A stretch of 64,000 nt of DNA, taken from the IMG/VR virus record IMGVR_UViG_3300027899_000800, positions 1 to 64,000 of that record, one strand, 5' to 3'. Source of the stretch: a virus. Shown here one piece after another: positions 25,753 to 33,561 of this stretch (positions within the stretch are counted from its first letter, which is position 1; every line of letters starts with the position of its first letter). The position numbers and the translations under genes were made by a program. The notes under the pieces were generated by a model that worked only from the letters and a program-made list of their open reading frames with translations, had not been told where the DNA came from and searched no databases.

Positions 25753-28341
25753 ATGTTTCAAGCTATACACTACGACTTTAAAAATAAAACATGTCATTTA
25801 AGAGATGATAAACAAGGATGGATGAGTTTTGAATACTATCCAACTTACTATAAACTTGATCCTAACGGAAAATATGAAACGTTAGATGGTAAACGAGTAT
25901 CTCCTACTCAAAAATGTGACAAAAATGAACCACTAACATATTATGAAATAGATATACCTATGGAAACTAGGGTATTAGTTGACGCTTATAAAGATTTAGA
26001 TGAAGCGCCTCAATACCATAACACAGTGTTTCTAGATATCGAGTGTGAAATTGGAGGAGCACTAACAACTGATTATATTAAATCAGCTCCAATGAAAATA
26101 ACATCTATAGCTTTATATGATGTTACACTTAAAAAATATTATTGTTTAGTTTTAGATGAGAAAAAACAATTAAATGATATTAAAGAAAATAACAAAGAAA
26201 TTATTTCCTGTTCTACAGAATTTGATCTATTATCTAAATTCATCAGTATATGGCTTGATTCTGATCCTACTATTGTCAGTGGCTGGAATAGTGAGTTTTT
26301 TGATATACCTTATCTTTATCATAGGATTTGCAGGGTATTGGGTGAAGAGAAAGCTAAGGAATTATCACCGTTAGGTATTGTTTATGTAAAAGATTTCTTT
26401 AATAAGAGTGCTCAATCAACAGAATCCACAGTTAATATAGCAGGTGTTAACCATCTTGACTATATGTTGTTGCATAAGAAGTATATTATGAAACAAGAGT
26501 CATCTTATAAATTAGGTGATATAGGAGAGAAATATGTTAAGTTAGGTAAAATAGAATATGAAGGATCACTTGATAAATTATTTAAAGATGATGTTCATAA
26601 ATTTATAGAATATAATTTACGTGATGTTGAGATATTAATTGAATTAGATAAAAAATTACAGTTTATAGATTTAACAGTTAATATATGTCATTTATGTCAT
26701 GTACCATATGAAAACATATATTACTCAACAGCATTAAATGAGGGAGCTATTTTAACCTATCTAAAAAGAAAAGATATAGTTTCACCTAACAAACCAACTA
26801 CATATAACCCAGCATTAAAAGAAGCTAATGAAGAATATGCTGGTGGTTATCTTAAAGACCCAGTACCTGGTTTATATGAATGGGTATCTGACTTAGACTT
26901 TACTTCACTATATCCATCTATTATTCGTAATTTAAATATGGGTTTAGAAACATTAGTTGGTAGAATACAAAATAGAAATAAGTATGATAACCAATGGGGA
27001 TTAGGTGATTTAAAAGCAATGGATGGAGAAGAAGAAATACCTATCGAAAAAGTAACACCAGAGAGAAGAGTTAAATTAACTTATATAAAAGTAAAAGATT
27101 TAATAGCATTAGTTGAAAATAATAAATTAATAATATCTGCTAATGGTACTCTATTTAGAAAAGATAAATCAAGTATTGTAGTGGAAATATTAAACGATTG
27201 GTTTAATAAAAGAAAACAATATAAAGACCTAATGAAAACCGCTTTTAAGGCAGGTGATATAGCTAAAGGAGAACATTATAATCGCTTACAACATACCTTT
27301 AAAATTAAATTAAACGATGTATACGGAGTATTTGCTCAGAATGGATGGAGATATAGTGACGGTAATTTATTTATTAGTAAAGCAATCACCCTCACAGGTC
27401 AACGTTTGGACCAGGAATCAATTAACTTTGTCAATAGAGAAGTTAGCACAGAGTTAGGAGTAGAAAAAGATTATGTGATAACAGCAGACACAGATAGTTT
27501 ATTCTTTGAATTAAAAGATTTAATATTAAAACGAAAACCAGATATTAATATTAATAATAGAGAAGAAGTAGTACCTATTGCTCTTGAAATAACTAAAGAT
27601 TATCAAGATAAAACAAAACCATTCTTACAAAATTTATGTAAAGATTTATTTAATATTGATAATGAATATTTTGAATTAAAACAAGAGGTTGTTCTTGAAC
27701 GAGGTTACTTTGCAGGTAAAAGAAGATACGCTCAATTTATTGTTAATAAAGAAGGTGTACCAACTGAAGAATTAGATATTAAAGGAATGGATGTAATGAA
27801 ATCAAATATGAATCCATTATATAGAAAGTTTGGTGAAGGTATTTTATTAGATATAATGTATGGTAAAACTAAAAATGAAATTGATAAGAAAATTATTGAC
27901 TTTAAAAAGTCATTAGATGCTGTACCTATTAAAAATATAGCCAAACCAACTGGAGTTAGAAACATTAAAAAATATATAGCCTCACCTCCACAATCAGGAC
28001 AAATATTTTCTAAATTAGAACTTAAATGTCCTATTAATACTAAAGCGGCTATATGGTATAATGATTTATTACGTTTTAAAAAACTAGATAAAAAGTATTC
28101 ATGTTTTACTGAAGGTGATAAAATGTATTATGTCCAATTAAAGGATAATCCATATAAAATAGAAGTATTAGGATTTACAGGTAACGACCCAGAGTTTATA
28201 ACTGAGTTTATTACTAAATTTATTGATAAAGAAGAAGGATTTAATTCAACACTATTAAATAAATTACAAGGCATATATGGAGATTTGAAATGGTCATTTC
28301 CAAGTTTAAATGCTTATGTAAATAAGTTTTTTAGTTTTTAA
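25753..28341 (+). CDS. DNA polymerase, family B
   Basis: An 862-residue replicative polymerase of the T4 gp43 type. Proofreading motifs: ExoI FLDIECE (D95, E97), ExoII VSGWNSEFFDIPYL, ExoIII YNLRDVEI. Polymerase motif A is DLDFTSLYPS (D382), motif B KLNDVYGVFAQ (near 520-528) and motif C TADTDSLF (D579, D581). It is slightly shorter than gp43 (898). One uninterrupted frame with no intein. It is followed by a membrane protein and the sliding clamp. Confidence 0.96.
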   Translation: MFQAIHYDFKNKTCHLRDDKQGWMSFEYYPTYYKLDPNGKYETLDGKRVSPTQKCDKNEPLTYYEIDIPMETRVLVDAYKDLDEAPQYHNTVFLDIECEIGGALTTDYIKSAPMKITSIALYDVTLKKYYCLVLDEKKQLNDIKENNKEIISCSTEFDLLSKFISIWLDSDPTIVSGWNSEFFDIPYLYHRICRVLGEEKAKELSPLGIVYVKDFFNKSAQSTESTVNIAGVNHLDYMLLHKKYIMKQESSYKLGDIGEKYVKLGKIEYEGSLDKLFKDDVHKFIEYNLRDVEILIELDKKLQFIDLTVNICHLCHVPYENIYYSTALNEGAILTYLKRKDIVSPNKPTTYNPALKEANEEYAGGYLKDPVPGLYEWVSDLDFTSLYPSIIRNLNMGLETLVGRIQNRNKYDNQWGLGDLKAMDGEEEIPIEKVTPERRVKLTYIKVKDLIALVENNKLIISANGTLFRKDKSSIVVEILNDWFNKRKQYKDLMKTAFKAGDIAKGEHYNRLQHTFKIKLNDVYGVFAQNGWRYSDGNLFISKAITLTGQRLDQESINFVNREVSTELGVEKDYVITADTDSLFFELKDLILKRKPDININNREEVVPIALEITKDYQDKTKPFLQNLCKDLFNIDNEYFELKQEVVLERGYFAGKRRYAQFIVNKEGVPTEELDIKGMDVMKSNMNPLYRKFGEGILLDIMYGKTKNEIDKKIIDFKKSLDAVPIKNIAKPTGVRNIKKYIASPPQSGQIFSKLELKCPINTKAAIWYNDLLRFKKLDKKYSCFTEGDKMYYVQLKDNPYKIEVLGFTGNDPEFITEFITKFIDKEEGFNSTLLNKLQGIYGDLKWSFPSLNAYVNKFFSF

Positions 28342-28371
28342 TAACCCAAATAAAGATATTATATTAATTAT

Positions 28372-28710
28372 ATGTATTTAATAAAAGGTTTTATATTTGG
28401 TTTATTAGCTCAAATTATTACATTTCTTCAATTACAAGGACAAATGAAATATGAATTTTTAAAAAATAACATACTGCTCACAGCAGCAATGGGTATTCCT
28501 ATCTCATTATTATTTATGTTTTCAGTCCGCAATCTAGTAACAGCTTATAATGGTGAGATATGGCCATCACGATTAATAGGATTTGGAATTGGAGTAATAA
28601 CATTTGCTCTTATGTCTCATTACTTATTTAAAGAACCATTAACAACTAAAACACTTATTTGTTTAAGCCTAGGAGTTATTATAATTTTAATTCAAATATT
28701 TTGGAAATAA
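28372..28710 (+). CDS. Four-helix membrane protein, SMR/EamA-like size
   Basis: A 112-residue hydrophobic protein with four predicted membrane helices (about 5-22, 35-50, 66-85 and 92-110). Topology and length resemble small multidrug-resistance or half-EamA transporters, but the conserved Glu of helix 1 is absent. It sits between polymerase and clamp genes. Role unknown. Confidence 0.6.
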   Translation: MYLIKGFIFGLLAQIITFLQLQGQMKYEFLKNNILLTAAMGIPISLLFMFSVRNLVTAYNGEIWPSRLIGFGIGVITFALMSHYLFKEPLTTKTLICLSLGVIIILIQIFWK

Positions 28711-28711
28711 T

Positions 28712-29446
28712 ATGAACAAACAAACTTTAGTATCAACTATCGACAAGTATTATCTAAATGGAACTGTAGAGTCAGTTAAATGGGTTATTAAAGATAAAAA
28801 CATGACTGTTGATTTTATCACTCCATTTAAAAATTTAGTAGGTAAAGTAATCAGCCCTAATATTGATTTAGAAGACAGTGAAATAGGAATATATAATACT
28901 AGTCAATTTTATAAGTTAGTCAAGATAATGGATAATTATATAGTTTTAAAACTAAATAAAAGCGAACGTGGTACACCACTTGAACTAACTATAGCAGATA
29001 ATCAATATGACTTAAATTATTACTTATCAGATCTTAATTTAATCGAAACTATACCTACCATTAATGAACCAGAAACATATGATGCTAGTTTAAATATTGA
29101 TTCTAGTTTTATAACTACATTTGCTAATGCTAAAAAAGCATTAGGTGATGTAAAACAATTTACTGTTAAATCTGAATATGATAAAGAAAATGGAACTGGT
29201 TTATTAATAACCATAGGTGAAGGAAATGGTTATGCTAATAAAATCAAATTTAAAACACCATGTGAGTCATTACTTGGTCTAAATGAAATGCCATTTCCGG
29301 CTGATGTTATGAATGAAGTATTAAAAGCTAATGAAGAAGCAAATAGCGGCACTATAGAAATTAGTCAAGAGGGATTAATGAAATTAACATTTAAAGAAGA
29401 TTCTATAGAATCTACTTATTATCTAGTTCGTCTTTCTACAAACTAA
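28712..29446 (+). CDS. Sliding clamp, T4 gp45-like
   Basis: A 244-residue protein with two repeats of a clamp-like beta/alpha domain, an acidic surface and a C-terminal YYLVRLS strand. T4 gp45 is 228 residues. No sharp motif exists for this family, so the call rests on length, predicted fold pattern and position after the polymerase. Clamp-loader genes for it lie at 38871 and 39989. It would tether the polymerase as a trimeric ring. Confidence 0.7.
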   Translation: MNKQTLVSTIDKYYLNGTVESVKWVIKDKNMTVDFITPFKNLVGKVISPNIDLEDSEIGIYNTSQFYKLVKIMDNYIVLKLNKSERGTPLELTIADNQYDLNYYLSDLNLIETIPTINEPETYDASLNIDSSFITTFANAKKALGDVKQFTVKSEYDKENGTGLLITIGEGNGYANKIKFKTPCESLLGLNEMPFPADVMNEVLKANEEANSGTIEISQEGLMKLTFKEDSIESTYYLVRLSTN

Positions 29447-29464
29447 TATATTTATAAACACAAG

Positions 29465-29483
29465 CAGAGGCACGGTAGGTCTC
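29465..29483 (+). repeat. Left inverted repeat flanking hsp20
   Basis: CAGAG-GCAC-GGTAGGTCTC pairs with 29996-30014, whose reverse complement is CAGAG-TTTT-GGTAGGTCTC: 15 of 19 bases identical, with 10 contiguous. The two arms enclose the complete hsp20 gene and its leader. Confidence 0.75.
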
Positions 29484-29544
29484 TTAGTTATGAATAATTA
29501 ATAACCGCTCACCTTCGGGGAGCATAAAACACAGGAGGTTTAAA
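29484..29544 (+). promoter_or_regulatory. Structured hsp20 leader with Shine-Dalgarno
   Basis: The leader holds a GTTAT/ATAAC stem-loop (29487-29505) and a bulged GC-rich hairpin with a TTCG loop (GCTCACC-TTCG-GGGAGC, about 29507-29523). A full AGGAGGT (29533-29539) then precedes the ATG by 5 nt. Strong SD sites are rare in this genome. ACCT within the hairpin could pair with AGGT of the SD, so heat- or fold-controlled translation is possible. Confidence 0.5.
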
Positions 29545-29988
29545 ATGACACATTTATCTCATTGGACAACAGATCCAATCGACATCTTTTGGAAGAATTT
29601 TTTCGACCAAAACAGCAAATTTCAAAATACAATTGATACTAAAATCAACTATCCAGTTGATATTTACGAAACAGAAAACGGGTTACGATTTGAGCTCGCA
29701 GTAGTTGGTCTAGACAAAGAAGATCTAGATATACAAACAGAATCAGATACATTAAGGATTAAACACGAAAAAAAGGAAAGTGATATTTCACCTGAGGCTT
29801 ACTATCAAAAAGGTATAGCTAGGCGTTCATTTGACTTAGCGTGGAAGATATCTTCAAAACTTGATTTAAGCAAATTAGATGCTTCATTAGATAAAGGATT
29901 ATTAGTTATTGATATTCCTTATTCAGCTGATAAAGCACCTAAAAAAGTTGAAATCAAAATCAATTCCAAAACCTTATTACAAGGATAA
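29545..29988 (+). CDS. Small heat-shock protein, Hsp20/alpha-crystallin
   Basis: A 147-residue holdase chaperone. The alpha-crystallin domain runs from NYPVDIYETENGLRFELAVVG to LVIDIPYS, with LRIKHEKKE and a RSFDLAWKI strand, near residues 35-130. The C-terminal anchor is a weak IxI-like KVEIKI. The gene has its own leader and strong SD and is bracketed by an inverted repeat. Its base use is slightly richer in C and G than its neighbours. It starts a chaperone block with groES and groEL. Confidence 0.85.
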   Translation: MTHLSHWTTDPIDIFWKNFFDQNSKFQNTIDTKINYPVDIYETENGLRFELAVVGLDKEDLDIQTESDTLRIKHEKKESDISPEAYYQKGIARRSFDLAWKISSKLDLSKLDASLDKGLLVIDIPYSADKAPKKVEIKINSKTLLQG

Positions 29989-29995
29989 ATAAAAC

Positions 29996-30014
29996 GAGAC
30001 CTACCAAAACTCTG
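29996..30014 (+). repeat. Right inverted repeat flanking hsp20
   Basis: GAGACCTACC-AAAA-CTCTG, the inverted partner of 29465-29483. It lies 7 nt after the hsp20 stop and 2 nt before the next start. Confidence 0.75.
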
Positions 30015-30016
30015 TT

Positions 30017-30226
30017 ATGCCAATACCAACTCAGTTTATTTCATTTCAAGATAAACTTTTTATTTTAAAACGTCGTGTTATAGACGATCCTAAATACACA
30101 GGCGAACCATTAGATATTATGATGAAATGGTTAGGATCAAATAAAGTTTTAAGAAAAGATGGTTATTTATTTTTTCTAGAAGAAATAGAAGAAGCTGAAG
30201 TGCTTGGCTACTATACAAAAAATTAG
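30017..30226 (+). CDS. Hypothetical protein, 69 residues
   Basis: A small acidic-ended protein, MPIPTQFISFQDKLFILKRR..., with a predicted alpha/beta pattern. It lies between hsp20 and groES. No recognised family. Confidence 0.6.
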   Translation: MPIPTQFISFQDKLFILKRRVIDDPKYTGEPLDIMMKWLGSNKVLRKDGYLFFLEEIEEAEVLGYYTKN

Positions 30227-30249
30227 TATATTAATTAAAATAAAGTATT

Positions 30250-30540
30250 ATGAGTAATTTAAAACCATTAAATGGAAACATTGTTATTAAGCCATTAGAA
30301 GAACAAGAAATGACTTATGGCAATATCGTAATTCCCGATATGGGAAAAGAAAAACCAGAAGTAGGACAGATAATTTCAGTGAGTGATACTTACAATTGGC
30401 ATACAGGTGAGTATGTTAAAAGTAAACTCAAACCTGGACAAACAGTATTGATACCTAAAATGGGAGCAGTATCATTTGGATTAGACGGAGAAGATTATTA
30501 TATAACTAAAGAATCAGAAATATTAGCAGTTTATGAGTAA
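30250..30540 (+). CDS. groES: Co-chaperonin GroES-like
   Basis: A 96-residue Cpn10. It starts LKPLNGNIVIKPLEEQEMTYGNIVIP and continues with EVGQIISV, LKPGQTVLIPKMGA and a final YYITKESEILAVYE, the usual GroES strand order. The mobile loop near residues 18-32 (TYGNIVIPDMGKEKP) is present. Its stop overlaps the groEL start by 8 nt, so the two are coupled. Confidence 0.88.
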   Translation: MSNLKPLNGNIVIKPLEEQEMTYGNIVIPDMGKEKPEVGQIISVSDTYNWHTGEYVKSKLKPGQTVLIPKMGAVSFGLDGEDYYITKESEILAVYE

Positions 30541-32203
30541 AATAATAGAATATAACCAAGACGCAAGACAAAAATTAGCTGATGGAGCTAAAAAATTATC
30601 CGACGCTGTTTCATCAACATTAGGTCCATTTGGTCGTAATGTTATTATTGAGAAAACAAATGAGTTACCTCAATCAACTAAGGATGGAGTTACTGTAGCT
30701 AAATCAATTACTTTAAAAGATCCAATTGAAAATATTGGCGCTGAAATTGTTAAACAAGCAGCTATTAAAGCAGCGAATACAGCTGGTGATGGTACAACAA
30801 CTACTACTTTATTAGCTTATAATTTAATAAATGAAGGTTTAAGTAGTGTTAGAGCAGGTTCAAACGCTGTTGAAATTAAAAAAGGTATTGATGCTGCTGT
30901 TAAACAAGTAGTTAGTGCTTTAAAAGAAAATAGTAAAGATATCTCATCTGAAGACCAATTAAAACAAGTAGCTACAATCTCAGCTAATAATGATGAATCA
31001 ACAGGTGAATTAATAGCTACTGCTATTGAGAAAGTAGGTAGAGAAGGAGTTGTTGCTATTGAGGAAAGTAAAACAGGTGAAACATCACTTGAAGTAGTTG
31101 AAGGTATACAATTTGATAAAGGTTATAAATCACCTTATTTTGTTACTAACAATAATACAATGCAATCTGTATTAGAAGATCCATTTATATTAATTTATGA
31201 TGGTCGTATAACAACAGCAGCTGAGTTATTAAATGTACTTCAAAAAGTAAATAGTGAAAATAAATCATTACTTATTGTAGCAGATGATATTGATGGTGAA
31301 GCATTAGCAACTCTTATTGTTAATAAAATGAGAGGTATTGTTAAAGTATGTGCTGTTAAAGCACCTGACTTTGGTGAACGTAAAACATTGTTATTAGAAG
31401 ATTTAGCCATCATAACAGGTGGTCAAGTTATATCTAAAGATAAAGGTTTAAAACTAGATAAAATGACTGTAGCTCAGTTATCATCTTATTTAGGTATAGC
31501 TAGAACAGCAACCATAAGTAAAGAAAAAACAACTATTGTTGATGGTAAAGGAACTGAAGAAGATATATTAACAAGAGCAGAGGAAATTAAAGTACAAATT
31601 GATAATGCTCAATCATTCTTTGAAAAAGAAAAATTACAAGAACGTTTAGGTAAATTAATTGGTGGAGTAGCTATTATCAATGTAGGTGGCAATAATGATA
31701 TTGAATTAAAAGAATATAAAGATAGAGTTGAAGATGCTTTATTCGCTACACGTGCCGCTGTTGAGGAAGGAATACTACCAGGTGGAGGTGCTGCTTTATT
31801 ATATGCTAGAGAAGGTATTAGTTACACTAAAACAGATAGTGATGATTTTAATACTGGTAAAAAAATAGTATATAAAGCATTATCTGCTCCGTTTATAAAA
31901 ATATTATTAAACGCAGGTTATGATAATCCAAGTTGGTATATATATGAATTAGGTAGGACATCATTAGATTTAAATACTGACATATATGATAATACGTGGT
32001 TAGGATATGATTTAAAGTCTGAAACAATTATTAATATGCTTGATGCTGGTATATTAGATCCAACTAAAGTAGTTCGTTTAGCGGTTGAAAACGCGGCTGC
32101 AGTAGCAGGTACTATATTAACAACTGAAACTGTGATATATGAAGAACCAACCAAAGAAAAGAAAGAAGAGGATGGGATGGGTAATATGATGGGAATGATG
32201 TAA
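30533..32203 (+). CDS. groEL: Chaperonin GroEL
   Basis: A 556-residue full-length Cpn60. ATP-site features are SSTLGPFGRNVIIEK, TKDGVTVAKSI, AGDGTTTTTLLAY (conserved Asp) and VEEGILPGGGAALLYA. The C-terminus ends GNMMGMM, like the flexible GGM tail. With groES it would form a phage-specific folding chamber. It is followed by a strong bidirectional terminator. Host capture is possible, though codon use matches the phage. Confidence 0.95.
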   Translation: MSKIIEYNQDARQKLADGAKKLSDAVSSTLGPFGRNVIIEKTNELPQSTKDGVTVAKSITLKDPIENIGAEIVKQAAIKAANTAGDGTTTTTLLAYNLINEGLSSVRAGSNAVEIKKGIDAAVKQVVSALKENSKDISSEDQLKQVATISANNDESTGELIATAIEKVGREGVVAIEESKTGETSLEVVEGIQFDKGYKSPYFVTNNNTMQSVLEDPFILIYDGRITTAAELLNVLQKVNSENKSLLIVADDIDGEALATLIVNKMRGIVKVCAVKAPDFGERKTLLLEDLAIITGGQVISKDKGLKLDKMTVAQLSSYLGIARTATISKEKTTIVDGKGTEEDILTRAEEIKVQIDNAQSFFEKEKLQERLGKLIGGVAIINVGGNNDIELKEYKDRVEDALFATRAAVEEGILPGGGAALLYAREGISYTKTDSDDFNTGKKIVYKALSAPFIKILLNAGYDNPSWYIYELGRTSLDLNTDIYDNTWLGYDLKSETIINMLDAGILDPTKVVRLAVENAAAVAGTILTTETVIYEEPTKEKKEEDGMGNMMGMM

Positions 32204-32209
32204 TAAAAA

Positions 32210-32240
32210 AAGGATCAGTGAAAACTGATCCTTAATCATT
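32210..32240. terminator. Bidirectional terminator between groEL and holin-like gene
   Basis: Perfect 10-bp stem AAGGATCAGT / ACTGATCCTT (32210-32219, 32224-32233) with a GAAA loop. A-rich sequence on the left gives a U-run for the minus strand and TAATCATTTTT serves the plus strand. A second small hairpin (AATCATTTT/AAATGATT) spans 32234-32254. It ends two convergent genes. Confidence 0.85.
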
Positions 32241-32257
32241 TTTATAAAATGATTTAC

Positions 32258-32422
32258 TTAAGCTTTCTTTTTAGAAGCTACAGACCATACAGCGCCAACT
32301 AGTGTCATAACTCCACCAAGAATTTCTTGGAATAATACGTCACTAACAAGTCCTTTCGCGATGATAATACCACCGATAAAGGTTAAGGCGTGTCTGATAA
32401 GACCTAAAGTTTGCTCTTTCAT
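32258..32422 (-). CDS. Putative holin (two membrane helices), only minus-strand gene
   Basis: A 54-residue protein read from 32422 to 32258. It starts MKEQTLGLIRHALTFIGGII and continues AKGLVSDVLFQEILGGVMTLVGAVWSVASKKKA. RHxLTxxGGxxxAKG followed by a second hydrophobic helix with a GAxWSxxSK end resembles the Pam3-gp28-type holins of phages. Two membrane helices and a basic tail fit a small holin. It is convergent with groEL and divergent from 32538. Too short for automatic gene calls. Confidence 0.75.
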   Translation of the reverse strand: MKEQTLGLIRHALTFIGGIIIAKGLVSDVLFQEILGGVMTLVGAVWSVASKKKA

Positions 32423-32493
32423 GTTTTTTAAATTTTAGTTAACAATAAGTGTGTTTGTTTACACTGATATAAATATTGTGAGAAAACAACTTA

Positions 32494-32533
32494 TTGACCT
32501 AGAAATAAAACTTATATTTAATTATAAATAAAA
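32494..32533 (+). promoter_or_regulatory. Phage promoter, TTGACC-N13-TATATTTA class
   Basis: TTGACC at 32494-32499, 13 nt, TATATTTA from 32513, then ATTATAAATAAAATATTATG into 32538. The divergent gap also contains an AATAAGT/ACTTATT inverted repeat (32443-32449 and 32489-32495), a candidate operator between the two divergent genes. Confidence 0.7.
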
Positions 32534-32537
32534 TATT

Positions 32538-32762
32538 ATGGTTTGGTATATTTACATTGTTAGTATTGTATATTGTATATGGAGAATGGCTAAAGGATAC
32601 AAAAAATCATTTGGCGAAGGAAATCCAATAGGTCCAACACCAGGACTAGAAACAATATTTATCTTTATTTTTGCTCCTGTATTAGCTCCGGTAGATATTG
32701 TTCTAACTTGGATTAGAAGAATTAAGGAAAGTAATGAGGATAGAAGAAATAAAATATTTTAA
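32538..32762 (+). CDS. Small membrane protein, 74 residues
   Basis: An N-terminal membrane helix (residues 2-17), a polar loop and a second hydrophobic stretch (about 40-58) with a charged tail. It has its own TTGACC promoter and runs up to the tRNA-like element. Function unknown. Confidence 0.6.
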   Translation: MVWYIYIVSIVYCIWRMAKGYKKSFGEGNPIGPTPGLETIFIFIFAPVLAPVDIVLTWIRRIKESNEDRRNKIF

Positions 32763-32766
32763 TAAT

Positions 32767-32923
32767 TGTCAGGTGGTGAAAGGATGTATACATCGGTAGA
32801 CACACCCACTCGTCTCGTGGGCGCAGAATTTGAAATAGGTAGATGGATATGGGTTGACCACAAAGCCGGCTATTTTGTTCACTACTGAATCACTGCGTGG
32901 AGGTTCGACTCCTTCCCTGACAG
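32767..32923 (+). ncRNA. tRNA-like RNA with giant variable arm
   Basis: A cloverleaf can be drawn from perfect stems. Acceptor TGTCAGG/CCTGACA (32767-32773, 32916-32922); D stem GTG/CAC (32776, 32801); anticodon stem CCCAC/GTGGG (32805-32809, 32817-32821); variable-arm stem CGCAG/CTGCG (32822-32826, 32893-32897); T stem GGAGG/CCTTC with TTCGACT loop (32899-32915). It departs from a tRNA in three ways. The D loop carries the palindrome GATGTATACATC, the anticodon-position loop is TCGTCTC with C where U33 is expected, and the variable arm encloses about 66 extra nt containing AAATAG/CTATTT. Length is 157 nt. Confidence 0.6.
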
Positions 32924-32983
32924 CAACCCGTCGGAAGCTCATCATGGCCTGAGTGAGATGAAAACGCGGATATCGGGCCTTAT

Positions 32984-33067
32984 GCCTGGATGTTGGAATG
33001 GTATACAAGTTTGACTTAAAATCAAATGAGCTGAAAGCTCGTGTGGGTTCGAGTCCCACTCCAGGTA
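32984..33067 (+). tRNA. tRNA-Leu (anticodon UAA)
   Basis: A canonical type II tRNA. Acceptor GCCTGGA/TCCAGGT (with G1-U72), anticodon stem TTTGA/TCAAA with loop CTTAAAA (anticodon TAA), long variable arm GAGC-TGAAA-GCTC, T stem GTGGG/CCCAC with loop TTCGAGT, discriminator A. CCA is not encoded. It reads UUA, a very frequent Leu codon in this AT-rich genome, so a translational benefit is likely. Confidence 0.95.
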
Positions 33068-33114
33068 CATATGAAAGATTAGTAGTCTTTAGTATCTATC
33101 AAATATTTATTGAT

Positions 33115-33531
33115 ATGAATAAAGATATAACTAAACAACAGTTCATTGAAATATGTAATAGAAATTTAACTATGGCTAAAGCAGCTGCTGAGTTAGGATT
33201 ACATTTCAATACATTCAAAAAATATGCTATTGAATATAAATGTTATAAACCTAATCAGTCAGGTAAAGGAATAAAGAAAAACATTCCTGAGAGAATTTCT
33301 AATCTTAATGATTACTCTTCACGATCTAGTGTTCGTAAAGTAGTAATAAATAAGAATCTTATTCCATATGAGTGTAATAATTGTGGAATCACAGAATGGG
33401 AAGGTCAGAAATTATCTTTACATTTAGATCATATTGATGGTAACAATTGGAATCATGATTTATCTAATTTAAGATTTCTTTGTCCTAATTGCCATTCACT
33501 GACTGAAACATATACTGGGAGAAATAAATAA
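33115..33531 (+). CDS. HNH endonuclease with N-terminal helix-turn-helix
   Basis: A 138-residue protein. I choose the ATG at 33115 because the upstream part of the frame lies in tRNA-Leu. An N-terminal helix-turn-helix (TMAKAAAELGLHFNTFKKYA) is joined by NQSGKGI to a C-terminal HNH zinc finger: CNNCGITEW, HLDHIDGNNWNHDLSNLRFLCPNCHS. The catalytic DH and Asn are present. Such free-standing HNH proteins are often homing endonucleases. Its position between tRNA-Leu and tmRNA suits that. A relative lies at 56592. Confidence 0.85.
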   Translation: MNKDITKQQFIEICNRNLTMAKAAAELGLHFNTFKKYAIEYKCYKPNQSGKGIKKNIPERISNLNDYSSRSSVRKVVINKNLIPYECNNCGITEWEGQKLSLHLDHIDGNNWNHDLSNLRFLCPNCHSLTETYTGRNK

Positions 33532-33550
33532 TATATTTATATATGTAGTT
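33532..33550 (+). promoter_or_regulatory. Possible tmRNA promoter element
   Basis: TATATTTATATATG lies about 15-28 nt before the tmRNA 5' end. The same TATATTTATAT motif recurs before genes at 12067, 42004 and 59183. No clear -33 box is seen. Confidence 0.35.
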
Positions 33551-33561
33551 CTTTAATTTAC

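Noticed and set aside
29465-30014. Insertion sequence or MITE
   Set aside because: No transposase and no target-site duplication is obvious outside the arms, so I call only an inverted repeat.
32924-32983. Possible hammerhead-like ribozyme between the tRNA-like RNA and tRNA-Leu
   Set aside because: CTGAGTGAGATGAAA resembles but does not match the CUGAUGA/GAAA core, and no three-stem fold forms. Only CTCA/TGAG and TCATC/GATGA hairpins compete.
32769-33059. Minus-strand open frame of 96 codons over the tRNA region
   Set aside because: It is antisense to the tRNA-like RNA and tRNA-Leu; its residues simply reflect reverse-complemented tRNA arms.
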